DNA of 15,434 nt from contig CAVHZH010000053.1 of the NCBI GenBank assembly GCA_963640395.1, forward strand, positions 1-15,434, given 5' to 3'. Positions 1 to 6,350 of this stretch are shown piece by piece. Position 1 is the first letter of the stretch, and each line of letters starts with the position of its first letter. The stretch comes from W0P33-017 sp963640395 (GTDB lineage Bacteria > Bacillota > Clostridia > Lachnospirales > Lachnospiraceae). The notes beneath the pieces are model-generated. The model saw only the letters and a program-made list of their open reading frames with translations. It did no database searches and had not been told where the DNA came from. The position numbers and the translations under genes are program-made.

Positions 1-26
1 ACTGCTTCGCAGCGCAAATCCGGCGT

Positions 27-52
27 GGGAAACGCTTTAATCAGCGTTTCCC
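27..52. repeat. Palindromic element copy 1, downstream of pxpA
   Basis: A perfect 10-bp stem, GGGAAACGCT (27-36) with AGCGTTTCCC (43-52), encloses the loop TTAATC. It lies about 45 bases downstream of the pxpA stop codon on the minus strand. No T-run follows on the minus strand, so it is not a standard intrinsic terminator. It is closely similar in sequence, loop and flanking TAA to the hairpin at 5088-5115, with paired C-G to T-A changes in the stem. I infer a small dispersed palindromic (REP-like) element or a 3'-end RNA-stabilising hairpin. Confidence 0.6.
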
Positions 53-70
53 TAAGTATCACGCGCCTGC

Positions 71-87
71 CCGGTTTTGTCAACCGG
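71..87. other. Short hairpin just after pxpA
   Basis: CCGGTT (71-76) pairs with AACCGG (82-87) around a 5-base loop, 12 bases past the pxpA stop on the minus strand. No T-tract follows, so a terminator function is doubtful. It may act together with the larger hairpin at 27-52 as a 3' end structure for the operon transcript. Confidence 0.3.
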
Positions 88-98
88 TTGAGTCATTT

Positions 99-866
99 TT
101 ACACAAGCTCTGCAAGCGGCACGATCCGGATATACTCTGCCTCGAAGGCGCTGCGGATTTTTTTGACAAATTCCAGTGCCTTTGCTCCGTCGCCGTGTAC
201 GCAGATGCTCTCCGCATGCAGGTCAATATCTGTGCCGTCTACCGCACGTACCTTGTGCTCCTTGACCATGCGGATGGCACGCTCTATCGCCTCGGACTCA
301 TCCGTGATCATGGCGCCCTCTTTTCTGCGATTGACGAGTGAACCGTCCGGCTCATAGGCGCGGTCGGTAAAATATTCGCGTGCTACGCGCAGTCCGACAT
401 CTTTTGCTGCCTGCACGAGCTGTCCGCTCGCCAGTGCCATCACGATAAGCTCCGGATTATACTCATAGATTGCCTCAGCGATTCCTTTTGCAAGTGCATA
501 ATCTTTTCCTGCCATGTTGTACATCGCACCGTGCGGCTTTACGTGCTGCATCGTGACACCCTTTGAGCGGCAGAACGCATCGAGTGCACCGAGCTGGTAC
601 ATCGTATATGCCTTTGCCTCCGCGGGCGATACATCCATGTTTCTTCTGCCAAAGCCCTGCAGATCGGGATAGCCCGGATGTGCACCGACATGGATGCCTG
701 CATCCTTTGCGAGTGTGATCGTGCGATCCATCACAAGCGGGTCGGAAGCGTGATAGCCGCAGGCTACATTTGCTGAGGTGATGAGCGGGATCACCTGCTC
801 GTCCAGCCCCAGTGTGTATCTGCCGAAGCTCTCTCCGAGATCGCAGTTTAAATCTACCTGATACAT
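99..866 (-). CDS. pxpA: 5-oxoprolinase subunit A (PxpA, LamB/YcsF family)
   Basis: A 255-residue protein of normal length for the LamB/YcsF family. PxpA is the subunit that works with PxpB and PxpC in ATP-dependent ring opening of 5-oxoproline (pyroglutamate) to glutamate in the cytosol. Visible family signatures are DLNCDLGESFG (5-15), NVACGYHASDP (33-43), GAHPGYPD (61-68) and VKPHGAMYN (109-117). The Asp, His and Lys residues in these blocks belong to the family's conserved pocket. The ATG start is preceded by GAGAGGAAG at a suitable distance. It is the last gene of the pxp cluster, separated from accC by 582 bases of structured non-coding sequence, so it may have its own promoter or leader. 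The family assignment is firm. The reaction rests on the pxpB and pxpC homologues next door. Confidence 0.95.
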   Translation of the reverse strand: MYQVDLNCDLGESFGRYTLGLDEQVIPLITSANVACGYHASDPLVMDRTITLAKDAGIHVGAHPGYPDLQGFGRRNMDVSPAEAKAYTMYQLGALDAFCRSKGVTMQHVKPHGAMYNMAGKDYALAKGIAEAIYEYNPELIVMALASGQLVQAAKDVGLRVAREYFTDRAYEPDGSLVNRRKEGAMITDESEAIERAIRMVKEHKVRAVDGTDIDLHAESICVHGDGAKALEFVKKIRSAFEAEYIRIVPLAELV

Positions 867-884
867 GTTTTTCTTCCTCTCGTA

Positions 885-913
885 TTTATATTTTATGAAA
901 CTATTTTACAATG
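885..913 (-). promoter_or_regulatory. Possible pxpA promoter (weak)
   Basis: On the minus strand a TATAAA (885-890) lies 17 bases after CATTGT (908-913), in an AT-rich patch just upstream of pxpA. The -10 box is good but the -35 box is poor. This patch breaks the otherwise GC-balanced structured region, so a local promoter for pxpA is plausible but unproven. Confidence 0.25.
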
Positions 914-1393
914 TGTTGGCTGGCGGCAAGTGCGTCAGATGCCATAGGTTCCGTTTTTTGGTCATGCGCGCACATGTATCGCAGGCACGCTCCCGCTACT
1001 TGTCGCTGGCAATGGTACATAAGCGACCAGACCACGGTCGCTAAGTACCAGCCGCTCCAAAGTACCTGCTGGATACATGTGAACACGCATTCCCTATCCA
1101 CGTTATGAATGGCGATCTCACCAATCCTTTCATAACGTGAATGGCTGCGGACGCAGTAGTTCCTGTCAACTGCGACTTTTGTCCGGCGAAGTGCGAGCGA
1201 TTCGATGAAGGTCCTCATGTCATAGCTGAAAGCTGCAGGCTATGTGTGCGAGGGAACCGAAGGATTCCCGAAGGACACATCGAGCCCAAGCTGAAGAGAC
1301 AGCGAGACACCGCCGGGCAATCGGAACAGCTTGTGCAGGATACTACTGTGAACGCAGCCCTTATTGATAAAATAATTATACACTCACCCGCAT
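899..1393. ncRNA. Candidate large structured RNA between accC and pxpA
   Basis: This gene-free stretch has no credible coding frame but many long complementary arms. Helix A pairs 971-985 with 1065-1081 (15 bp with a 2-base bulge). Nested inside it, 997-1001 pairs with 1060-1064, 1008-1010 with 1051-1053, 1013-1018 with 1045-1050 and 1022-1028 with 1036-1042, giving a hairpin of about 110 bases. Helix C is a perfect 11 bp (1099-1109 with 1129-1139). Helix D pairs 1148-1157 with 1169-1173 and 1181-1185. Helix E pairs 1221-1226 with 1239-1244, and 1252-1256 pairs with 1265-1269. The plus strand has purine-rich joining segments, such as 1250-1330, typical of structured RNAs, which hints that the RNA is read on the plus strand. 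The minus strand would make it a leader or spacer in the pxp transcript. AT-rich borders lie at about 880-912 and 1362-1394. I do not recognise the family. An ORF-less HEARO/omega-RNA-like or other large ornate RNA is possible. Confidence 0.45.
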
Positions 1394-1402
1394 AACTGTT
1401 CA
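1375..1402 (-). promoter_or_regulatory. Possible promoter reading into the structured region and pxpA
   Basis: The minus strand has a perfect TATAAT (1375-1380). The hexamer 16 bases upstream, TGAACA (1397-1402), matches the -35 consensus at four of six positions and lies inside the 14-bp inverted repeat. If used, it would start a transcript near 1368 and make the structured region a leader of about 500 bases for pxpA. The -10 box could also be chance in AT-rich sequence. Confidence 0.3.
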
Positions 1403-1449
1403 GAGCCCATTCGCAAAATCGCTGTTACACAGCTTGGCTCTGAACAGTT
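1394..1449. repeat. 14-bp perfect inverted repeat directly after accC
   Basis: AACTGTTCAGAGCC (1394-1407) is perfectly complementary to GGCTCTGAACAGTT (1436-1449) across 28 bases. The loop contains an inner 5-bp stem, GCTGT (1421-1425) with ACAGC (1429-1433). The right arm shares one base with the accC stop codon. No T-run follows on either strand, so this is not an ordinary terminator. It may be the terminal hairpin of the structured element at 899-1393, the end of a mobile element, or a barrier protecting the pxpB-accC message. Confidence 0.7.
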
Positions 1450-2792
1450 TACATCTTCATAATATTCTCCACAAACCCGGTGTCGGCTTCTCCCGCCACA
1501 AACACCGGATGCTTCATGATCTGGTACTGGAAATCCAGATTGGTCTCCACGCCGAGAATCACCATCTCATCGAGCGCCCCCGACATCTTCCGCAACGCCG
1601 ACGCGCGGTCGGGTGCGTGGACGATCACCTTTGCGATCATCGAATCATACTCGCTCGGTATCCGGTAACCGGAATACAGTGCCGTATCGACCCGCACACC
1701 GTTTCCGGCAGGCAGATGCATATGTGACACGACACCGGGACTCGGCATAAAGTTTTTCGAGGGGATCTCCGCGTTGATCCGGCATTCGATCGCATGTCCG
1801 CGGATCGTCACATCCTCCTGCGTAAAGCTGAGCGCATCCCCCTGTGCCACACGGATCTGCTCAATAATGAGGTCTGTTCCGGTCACCATCTCCGTCACAC
1901 CATGCTCGACCTGGATCCGTGTATTCATTTCCATAAAATAGAAGCCGCCTTTGGGATCTACGATAAACTCGATCGTTCCGGCATTCATGTAGCCGACTGT
2001 TTTTGCAGCCAGTATCGCGTACTCATTCATTTTCTGTCTCGTCTGCGCGTCGATCGCCGGAGACGGTGATTCCTCGATCAGCTTCTGATGATTCCGCTGT
2101 ACCGAACAGTCGCGCTCGCCGAGCGCCACGATATTTCCATGCGTATCCGCCATGATCTGGATCTCGACATGTCGCGGATTGATGACAAAGCGCTCGATAT
2201 ACATCGTATCATCCCCGAACGCATTCGCGGACTCCTGCTGCGCGATATTAAACTGGAACTCAAACTCATCCGCTGATTCCGCGACACGCATACCCTTGCC
2301 TCCGCCACCGGAGGACGCCTTGATCATAACCGGGAAACCGATATCCTTTGCCAGCTCCAAGCCTGTTTTTGCATCATAAACCGGTTCTTTTGTACCGGGC
2401 ACAACCGGCACACCCGCATCCATCATCGTTGCACGCGCCTGCGATTTATTTCCCATTTTGTCGATCACATCCGCTGTCGGTCCGATAAAGATCAGTCCGT
2501 ACTCCTCGCATTTGCGTACAAACTCACTGTTTTCCGAGAGAAAACCAAATCCGGGATGAACCGCATCCGCGCCAGCCTTGACCGCAGCCATGATGATGCG
2601 GTCCATATTCAGATAGCTGTTCCGCGCCGGTCCCTCACCGATGCACACGCGCTGATCCGCGAGCTGCACATGCAGGCTTTTTTCATCCTCTTTGGAATAG
2701 ACGGCAACACTGCGGATACCCATATTCCGGCAGGCGCGGATAATGCGGACGGCGATCTCGCCGCGATTGGCAATCAATACTTTACTGATCAA
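1449..2792 (-). CDS. accC: Biotin carboxylase subunit (AccC-type)
   Basis: A 447-residue, complete-length biotin carboxylase, which uses ATP and bicarbonate to carboxylate biotin on the carrier protein. The N-terminal domain starts with KVLIANRGEIAVRI. The ATP-grasp domain has the glycine-rich loop KASSGGGGKGMR (158-169) and the catalytic or ligand residues K116, K158, K237, E275, E288 and R292, in register with E. coli AccC. The otherwise typical EHPVTE motif reads EHGVTE (296-301), an uncommon Pro-to-Gly change. The start codon is TTG, preceded by AGAAGGGAG. It lies 16 bases after accB, so the two are translationally close. No AccA/AccD carboxyltransferase is nearby. The neighbours are the oxoprolinase subunits pxpB/pxpC and pxpA, so I infer a dedicated role in that cluster, although supply to a housekeeping acetyl-CoA carboxylase cannot be excluded. 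Confidence 0.95.
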   Translation of the reverse strand: MISKVLIANRGEIAVRIIRACRNMGIRSVAVYSKEDEKSLHVQLADQRVCIGEGPARNSYLNMDRIIMAAVKAGADAVHPGFGFLSENSEFVRKCEEYGLIFIGPTADVIDKMGNKSQARATMMDAGVPVVPGTKEPVYDAKTGLELAKDIGFPVMIKASSGGGGKGMRVAESADEFEFQFNIAQQESANAFGDDTMYIERFVINPRHVEIQIMADTHGNIVALGERDCSVQRNHQKLIEESPSPAIDAQTRQKMNEYAILAAKTVGYMNAGTIEFIVDPKGGFYFMEMNTRIQVEHGVTEMVTGTDLIIEQIRVAQGDALSFTQEDVTIRGHAIECRINAEIPSKNFMPSPGVVSHMHLPAGNGVRVDTALYSGYRIPSEYDSMIAKVIVHAPDRASALRKMSGALDEMVILGVETNLDFQYQIMKHPVFVAGEADTGFVENIMKM

Positions 2793-2808
2793 TGCTCACC
2801 GCTCCCTT

Positions 2809-3255
2809 CTACACACGCTTTACACGGAATAAAGGCTGTCCATATTCCACCTTCTGTTCATTGCTCACAAGCACTGCCTCGATCTCACAGTCAAACTCGC
2901 TCTGAATCTCGTTCATGAGCTTCATCGCCTCCAGAATACATACGGTCTGTCCGTTTTTCACATGATCGCCAACCTTTACGAATGCCGGTGCATCCGGTGC
3001 AGGGGCAGAATAAAACGTGCCGACGATCGGTGAAGTGATGAGAAGTGCCTCGTCCTTTTCCTCCTCGGGCGCGGCTGCGGCAGTCTCAGGTGCTGTGGCC
3101 GTGGGCGCAGCAGGCACTGCGGATACCGCACCGATCACAGGCGGATGCTCCAGCTTGCTCATTGTGATCTTTACCTCTGCATCTTTATATGAAAATTCCG
3201 TCAATGACGACTGTTCTACGATTCCTATCAGTTTTTCGATCTGTTCTACATTCAT
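2809..3255 (-). CDS. accB: Biotin carboxyl carrier protein (AccB-type)
   Basis: A 148-residue biotin carrier with the usual AccB plan. The N-terminal region begins MNVEQIEKLIGIVEQSSLTE, an Ala/Pro/Glu-rich flexible linker follows (about 44-68), and the C-terminal biotinyl domain is about 70-148. The biotin attachment site is EAMKLMN, with K112 as the modified lysine. The segment SPIVGTFYSAPAPDAPAFV (75-93) has the protruding thumb typical of acetyl-CoA carboxylase-type carriers. The ATG has a strong AGGAGG overlapping the end of pxpC, which stops 12 bases upstream. It is the natural partner of the adjacent accC. Its placement after pxpC (KipA) suggests a carrier serving the AHS1/AHS2 proteins, as in urea carboxylase; that is inference. 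Confidence 0.95.
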   Translation of the reverse strand: MNVEQIEKLIGIVEQSSLTEFSYKDAEVKITMSKLEHPPVIGAVSAVPAAPTATAPETAAAAPEEEKDEALLITSPIVGTFYSAPAPDAPAFVKVGDHVKNGQTVCILEAMKLMNEIQSEFDCEIEAVLVSNEQKVEYGQPLFRVKRV

Positions 3256-3267
3256 GTTATTTTCCTC

Positions 3268-4272
3268 CTATTCAAACAGCTTGCTCACACGCTTCGCCAC
3301 AAGCCGGCAATCCAGCACTTCCCTGCACGGCACATGGATCTCGCTGCGCATTTTTTCATATGCCTTTTCCTCTTCCCGGTACAGCCTTTGCGCCTCCTCC
3401 ACAGAGATCGCGGTAAAATGGATCTTATGATCCGTCTTGCGCTGTACAAGCTTTGGAATATCTACCGATGCGACGGTCGCCAGCTTCGGATAGCCTCCGG
3501 TCGTCTGGCGGTCGGACAACAGGACGATCGGTTTGCCGTGGCTCGGCACCTGTACCGAACCATATGCGATGCCATCCGATATCATGTCCGTCGTATCCTT
3601 CGGCGCGATAAACGGTCCCTCCAGACGGCAGCCCATCCGGTCAAAATCACTCGTCACCGTATATTCCCCCGTCAAAAAAGTCTCGATACCCTGCTTGCTG
3701 AAACGGTCGTCCTGCGGTCCGAGCACGACGCGCAGCGTCTCCGATTCCGCTGAAAAATCATCGGGCTTTAATTTTCTGGACAAAAAGTACGGCAGATATC
3801 TGCGTTTGATGCGGAAGCCGATGTAGTCCCCATCCTTTAATTTGCGCCCCTTAAATCCTCCGATCCGGCTTTTTAAGTTCGTACAGCGGCTGCCCATCAC
3901 AACCGGGATGTCCAGATAGCTGGAAAATGCAATGTAGCCCCGGCTGCCGGTGCGTGCACTGCCGAATTTTAAAATGTCGCCGCGGTTCACATAAACTGCC
4001 TCATACGAGGGCACCGGCTCGCCGTTTAAGGTCGGCGTAAAATCACCTCCGGTGATCGCAATGATCGTCTCGGACGTAAACTGCAGCGTCGGCCCGATCA
4101 GTGTAAATTCCAGCACCGCCTCATTTTCCGGATTGTCTAACAGCAGGTTGGCGATCTTGAAGGAACGGACATCCATCGCACCCGCCACGGAAAATCCCTG
4201 ACTCTGATAACCGGTCCGCCCAAGATCCTGAACCGTCGTCAGCATACCTGCCTTTAATACGCGAATACCCAT
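3268..4272 (-). CDS. pxpC: 5-oxoprolinase subunit C (PxpC/KipA, AHS2 domain)
   Basis: A 334-residue protein matching the KipA/AHS2 family from its start (VLKAGMLTTVQDLGRTGYQ) to near its end. Characteristic blocks are GAMD (31-34), SDFDRMGCRLEGP and SDRQTTGGYPKLATVA. PxpC joins PxpB and PxpA to form the bacterial 5-oxoprolinase. In Bacillus subtilis the homologue KipA pairs with KipI, which was first described as a sporulation kinase inhibitor. The ATG lies 6 bases after the pxpB stop, with GGGGAGG inside the pxpB end, so the two are translationally coupled. The C-terminal tail (about 295-334) is charged and probably helical. Because AHS2 is also a domain of urea carboxylase, the adjacent accB/accC are noteworthy. 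Confidence 0.95.
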   Translation of the reverse strand: MGIRVLKAGMLTTVQDLGRTGYQSQGFSVAGAMDVRSFKIANLLLDNPENEAVLEFTLIGPTLQFTSETIIAITGGDFTPTLNGEPVPSYEAVYVNRGDILKFGSARTGSRGYIAFSSYLDIPVVMGSRCTNLKSRIGGFKGRKLKDGDYIGFRIKRRYLPYFLSRKLKPDDFSAESETLRVVLGPQDDRFSKQGIETFLTGEYTVTSDFDRMGCRLEGPFIAPKDTTDMISDGIAYGSVQVPSHGKPIVLLSDRQTTGGYPKLATVASVDIPKLVQRKTDHKIHFTAISVEEAQRLYREEEKAYEKMRSEIHVPCREVLDCRLVAKRVSKLFE

Positions 4273-4278
4273 GCTGTC

Positions 4279-5007
4279 TTACACCTCCCCTTCTACGATG
4301 CGCACCTGATAAGTGCCCTGCGCCACTTCCGACTGAATGCGTTCATACTCATCCCGGTCGATCGGGACAAACCGGATATAATCTCCCGCCTCCACGAGAA
4401 TCGGGATCTCGCGCTCCGGGTCATACGTCTTGACCGGAGTCATGCCCATGAGCTGCCAGCCGCCGGGCGAATCCATCGGATAGATACCGGTCTGCGAGCC
4501 GCCGATGCCGACACTGCCTGCCGGAATGCGGATACGCGGATTTGCCAGACGGGGTGTATGAATCCGCGCGTCAAGCCCGCCCAGATAGGTAAATCCGGGT
4601 AAAAATCCGAGCATATAGATCAGATAGTCCGTAGAGCTGTGGATATCGATCACTTCCTGTTCGGTCAGCCCCGCATGCCCGGCGATCGTCGCAAGGTCCG
4701 GTCCGAGCTCACCGCCGTAGCATACCGGGATCTCATAAATTTTCTTTTTTCTATCTCCCGCCGCGATCTCAACGGATAAGATCTTTTCCATCCGTCTGCG
4801 CATTTCGCCGTATGAGATCACACGCGGATCATAATTGATCAGCAGGGAACAAAATGCCGGGATCAGATCAACGACACCCTCGATGTGCTGCTCTCTCATC
4901 AACTGCACCGTGGCAGCGATGCGTGCATTGATTTCCGGGTCAATCGCATTTCCGAACTGAAGCAGCAGCGAACTGTCACCCGCTGTAAGGATCTTCACAT
5001 CCTGCAT
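4279..5007 (-). CDS. pxpB: 5-oxoprolinase subunit B (PxpB/KipI, AHS1 domain)
   Basis: A 242-residue protein of the KipI/AHS1 family, the partner of PxpC in 5-oxoproline hydrolysis. Family hallmarks are ILTAGDSSLLLQFG near the N-terminus, the IPVCYGGELGPDL block in the middle, and YLIYMLGFLPGFTYLGGL followed by TPRLANPRIRIPAGSVGIGG and a SPGGWQLMG block. The frame also permits a GTG start at 5016. I chose the ATG at 5007 because AAGGAG lies 8 bases before it, while the same motif abuts the GTG. A terminator-like hairpin (5034-5073) lies between this gene and the upstream transporter, so expression may depend on readthrough or on a promoter I could not identify. Confidence 0.93.
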   Translation of the reverse strand: MQDVKILTAGDSSLLLQFGNAIDPEINARIAATVQLMREQHIEGVVDLIPAFCSLLINYDPRVISYGEMRRRMEKILSVEIAAGDRKKKIYEIPVCYGGELGPDLATIAGHAGLTEQEVIDIHSSTDYLIYMLGFLPGFTYLGGLDARIHTPRLANPRIRIPAGSVGIGGSQTGIYPMDSPGGWQLMGMTPVKTYDPEREIPILVEAGDYIRFVPIDRDEYERIQSEVAQGTYQVRIVEGEV

Positions 5008-5033
5008 GATAACCACTCCTTTTTGTCTATATT

Positions 5034-5073
5034 GAAAAAAAGGTGCAATCAGTCACAAAATGATCGCACCTTT
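5034..5073 (-). terminator. Intrinsic terminator or attenuator between the NRAMP-like gene and pxpB
   Basis: Read on the minus strand, AAAGGTGC (5066-5073) pairs with GCACCTTT (5039-5046). A 1x1 mismatch and a further 4-bp stem (5061-5064 with 5048-5051) follow, closing on a 9-base loop. A run of seven T residues (5041-5035) follows directly, which fits a Rho-independent terminator. It lies 43 bases beyond the NRAMP-like stop and about 30 bases before pxpB, so it probably lowers pxpB-accC expression relative to the transporter rather than ending the cluster. Confidence 0.7.
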
Positions 5074-5087
5074 CCACATTTTTCTCT

Positions 5088-5115
5088 GGAAAATGCTGGT
5101 TTAATCAGCATTTCC
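5088..5115. repeat. Palindromic element copy 2, directly after the NRAMP-like gene
   Basis: GGAAAATGCTG (5088-5098) pairs with CAGCATTTCC (5106-5115), with one bulged base and a 7-base loop. On the minus strand it begins immediately after the TAA stop of the transporter gene. It shares the core TTTAATCAGC-TTTCC-TAA with the hairpin at 27-52, and the stem differs by a compensatory pair change (ATGC/GCAT against ACGC/GCGT). No T-run follows it. Confidence 0.6.
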
Positions 5116-6318
5116 TTAGAATAAACCGCCTAATTTTGTCACGAAAGTTGTCACACCCATATATGCAGATAATACAACCACGACCACACCAAGTACCGTG
5201 AGCACGATCGGATGCTTGTAGTCTGCACCCATAATCGATTTTTTATAAGCAGCTATGAGGCAGATGCCGAGCGTAATCGGGAGGATCAGTCCGTTGAATG
5301 CGCCAGCCAGAACCAAGAGCACTGCCGGATTGCCAAGCACGAGCATGATCAGTGTAGATACCGCGATAAACGCGATGATCACATAGTTCTCGTTGTCCTC
5401 GATCTTCTTGTTAAATGTCTTTAAGAAGGAAACGGATGTATATGCAGCACCGATGATCGAAGTGATCGCTGCGCATAACAACACGAGTCCCGCAAAACGA
5501 TAACCGATCTGTCCGGCTCCCTGAAGGAATGCATCAGCAGCAGGGTTGTCTGCGTTGAGCTCCACACCCTTTACAACTACGCCGAGCACCGCCAGGAATA
5601 ACAGGATACGGACAAGTGTCGCGATCAAAATACCCATGACAGAGCTCTTGGTAAACTCCTTCTGATTCTCTTTTCCGGTGATGCCTGCATCGATCAGACG
5701 ATGCGCGCCCGCGAATGTGATATATCCGCCGACTGTTCCGCCCATCAATGTCAGGATCGCGGGGAATAATGTCGTCACACCGGTCTCAGGTGCAAATGTA
5801 TTTTTCAACGCATCTCCTACCGGGGGCTGTACCACAAAGATCACAACCAGAATCACGACGATCATCACGCCGCCAAGCACCTTGGTCAGCACATCCATCG
5901 CTGCCTTCGCATTTTTCAGCAGGAATACAACGATCGCCAGACCGCCGGCAAGAATATATCCGAGCCATGTCGGGATGCCGAGCAGTGTATTGAAGCCGAG
6001 CGCTCCGCCGCCGACATTACCGATGTTGAATACCAGACCGCCGAGAACGATCATAAATGAAACAAAATAGCCGAGTCCGGGGAGCAGCTTGTTCGCTACG
6101 TCCTGTCCTCTGAGTCCTGTTGTACACAATACACGCCAGATATTTAACTGTGCGATTGCAGACAAAATAACGGAAATGAGAATGACAAAACCAAAACTAG
6201 CCTGATACTGACCGGTAAAGGTCGCTGTCTGTGTCAAAAATCCGGGACCGATCGCAGATGTTGCCATCAAAAATGCCGCCCCGAGCAGCGCTCCGCCGCC
6301 TTTTTTCTTTTCTGCCAT
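5116..6318 (-). CDS. NRAMP-family transporter of the YcsG type, metal site not conserved
   Basis: A 400-residue integral membrane protein with about 11 hydrophobic segments and an NRAMP/LeuT-like pattern. The first helix contains SAIGPGFLTQTATFTG (21-36), where metal-transporting NRAMPs have DPGN. The sixth helix reads TFAGAHRL (201-208), where they have MPH. The residues that bind Mn or Fe are therefore largely missing, so a metal substrate is unlikely. In Bacillus subtilis the related ycsG gene sits next to ycsF-kipI-kipA, the 5-oxoprolinase genes, as here. I infer import of 5-oxoproline or a related small acid, a context-based guess. The ATG has a strong AAGGAGG 9 bases upstream, and a good promoter lies at 6351-6379. 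Confidence 0.85.
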   Translation of the reverse strand: MAEKKKGGGALLGAAFLMATSAIGPGFLTQTATFTGQYQASFGFVILISVILSAIAQLNIWRVLCTTGLRGQDVANKLLPGLGYFVSFMIVLGGLVFNIGNVGGGALGFNTLLGIPTWLGYILAGGLAIVVFLLKNAKAAMDVLTKVLGGVMIVVILVVIFVVQPPVGDALKNTFAPETGVTTLFPAILTLMGGTVGGYITFAGAHRLIDAGITGKENQKEFTKSSVMGILIATLVRILLFLAVLGVVVKGVELNADNPAADAFLQGAGQIGYRFAGLVLLCAAITSIIGAAYTSVSFLKTFNKKIEDNENYVIIAFIAVSTLIMLVLGNPAVLLVLAGAFNGLILPITLGICLIAAYKKSIMGADYKHPIVLTVLGVVVVVLSAYMGVTTFVTKLGGLF

Positions 6319-6350
6319 AACTAATATCCTCCTTGACCTATAATAGTTAT

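Noticed and set aside
901..1218. A 105-codon minus-strand open frame in the accC-pxpA gap
   Set aside because: No ribosome binding site, no recognisable domain, unusual composition rich in Cys, His and Trp, and it runs through both arms of several perfect hairpins, which fits RNA structure better than protein.
899..1449. Group II intron, RNase P RNA or tmRNA
   Set aside because: I could not find a domain V-like GAGC...GTTC hairpin, the RNase P GAGGAAAGTCC-type core, or a tRNA-like domain with tag frame. Some GTGCG motifs occur but are not at a supported intron end.
1449..3255. Ordinary fatty-acid acetyl-CoA carboxylase operon
   Set aside because: accA, accD and fab genes are absent, and the genes lie inside pxpB-pxpC-pxpA. 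A housekeeping role is not excluded but is less likely.
5116..6318. Manganese/iron transporter MntH
   Set aside because: The fold is NRAMP-like, but the metal-coordinating DPGN and MPH motifs are replaced and the context is 5-oxoproline metabolism.
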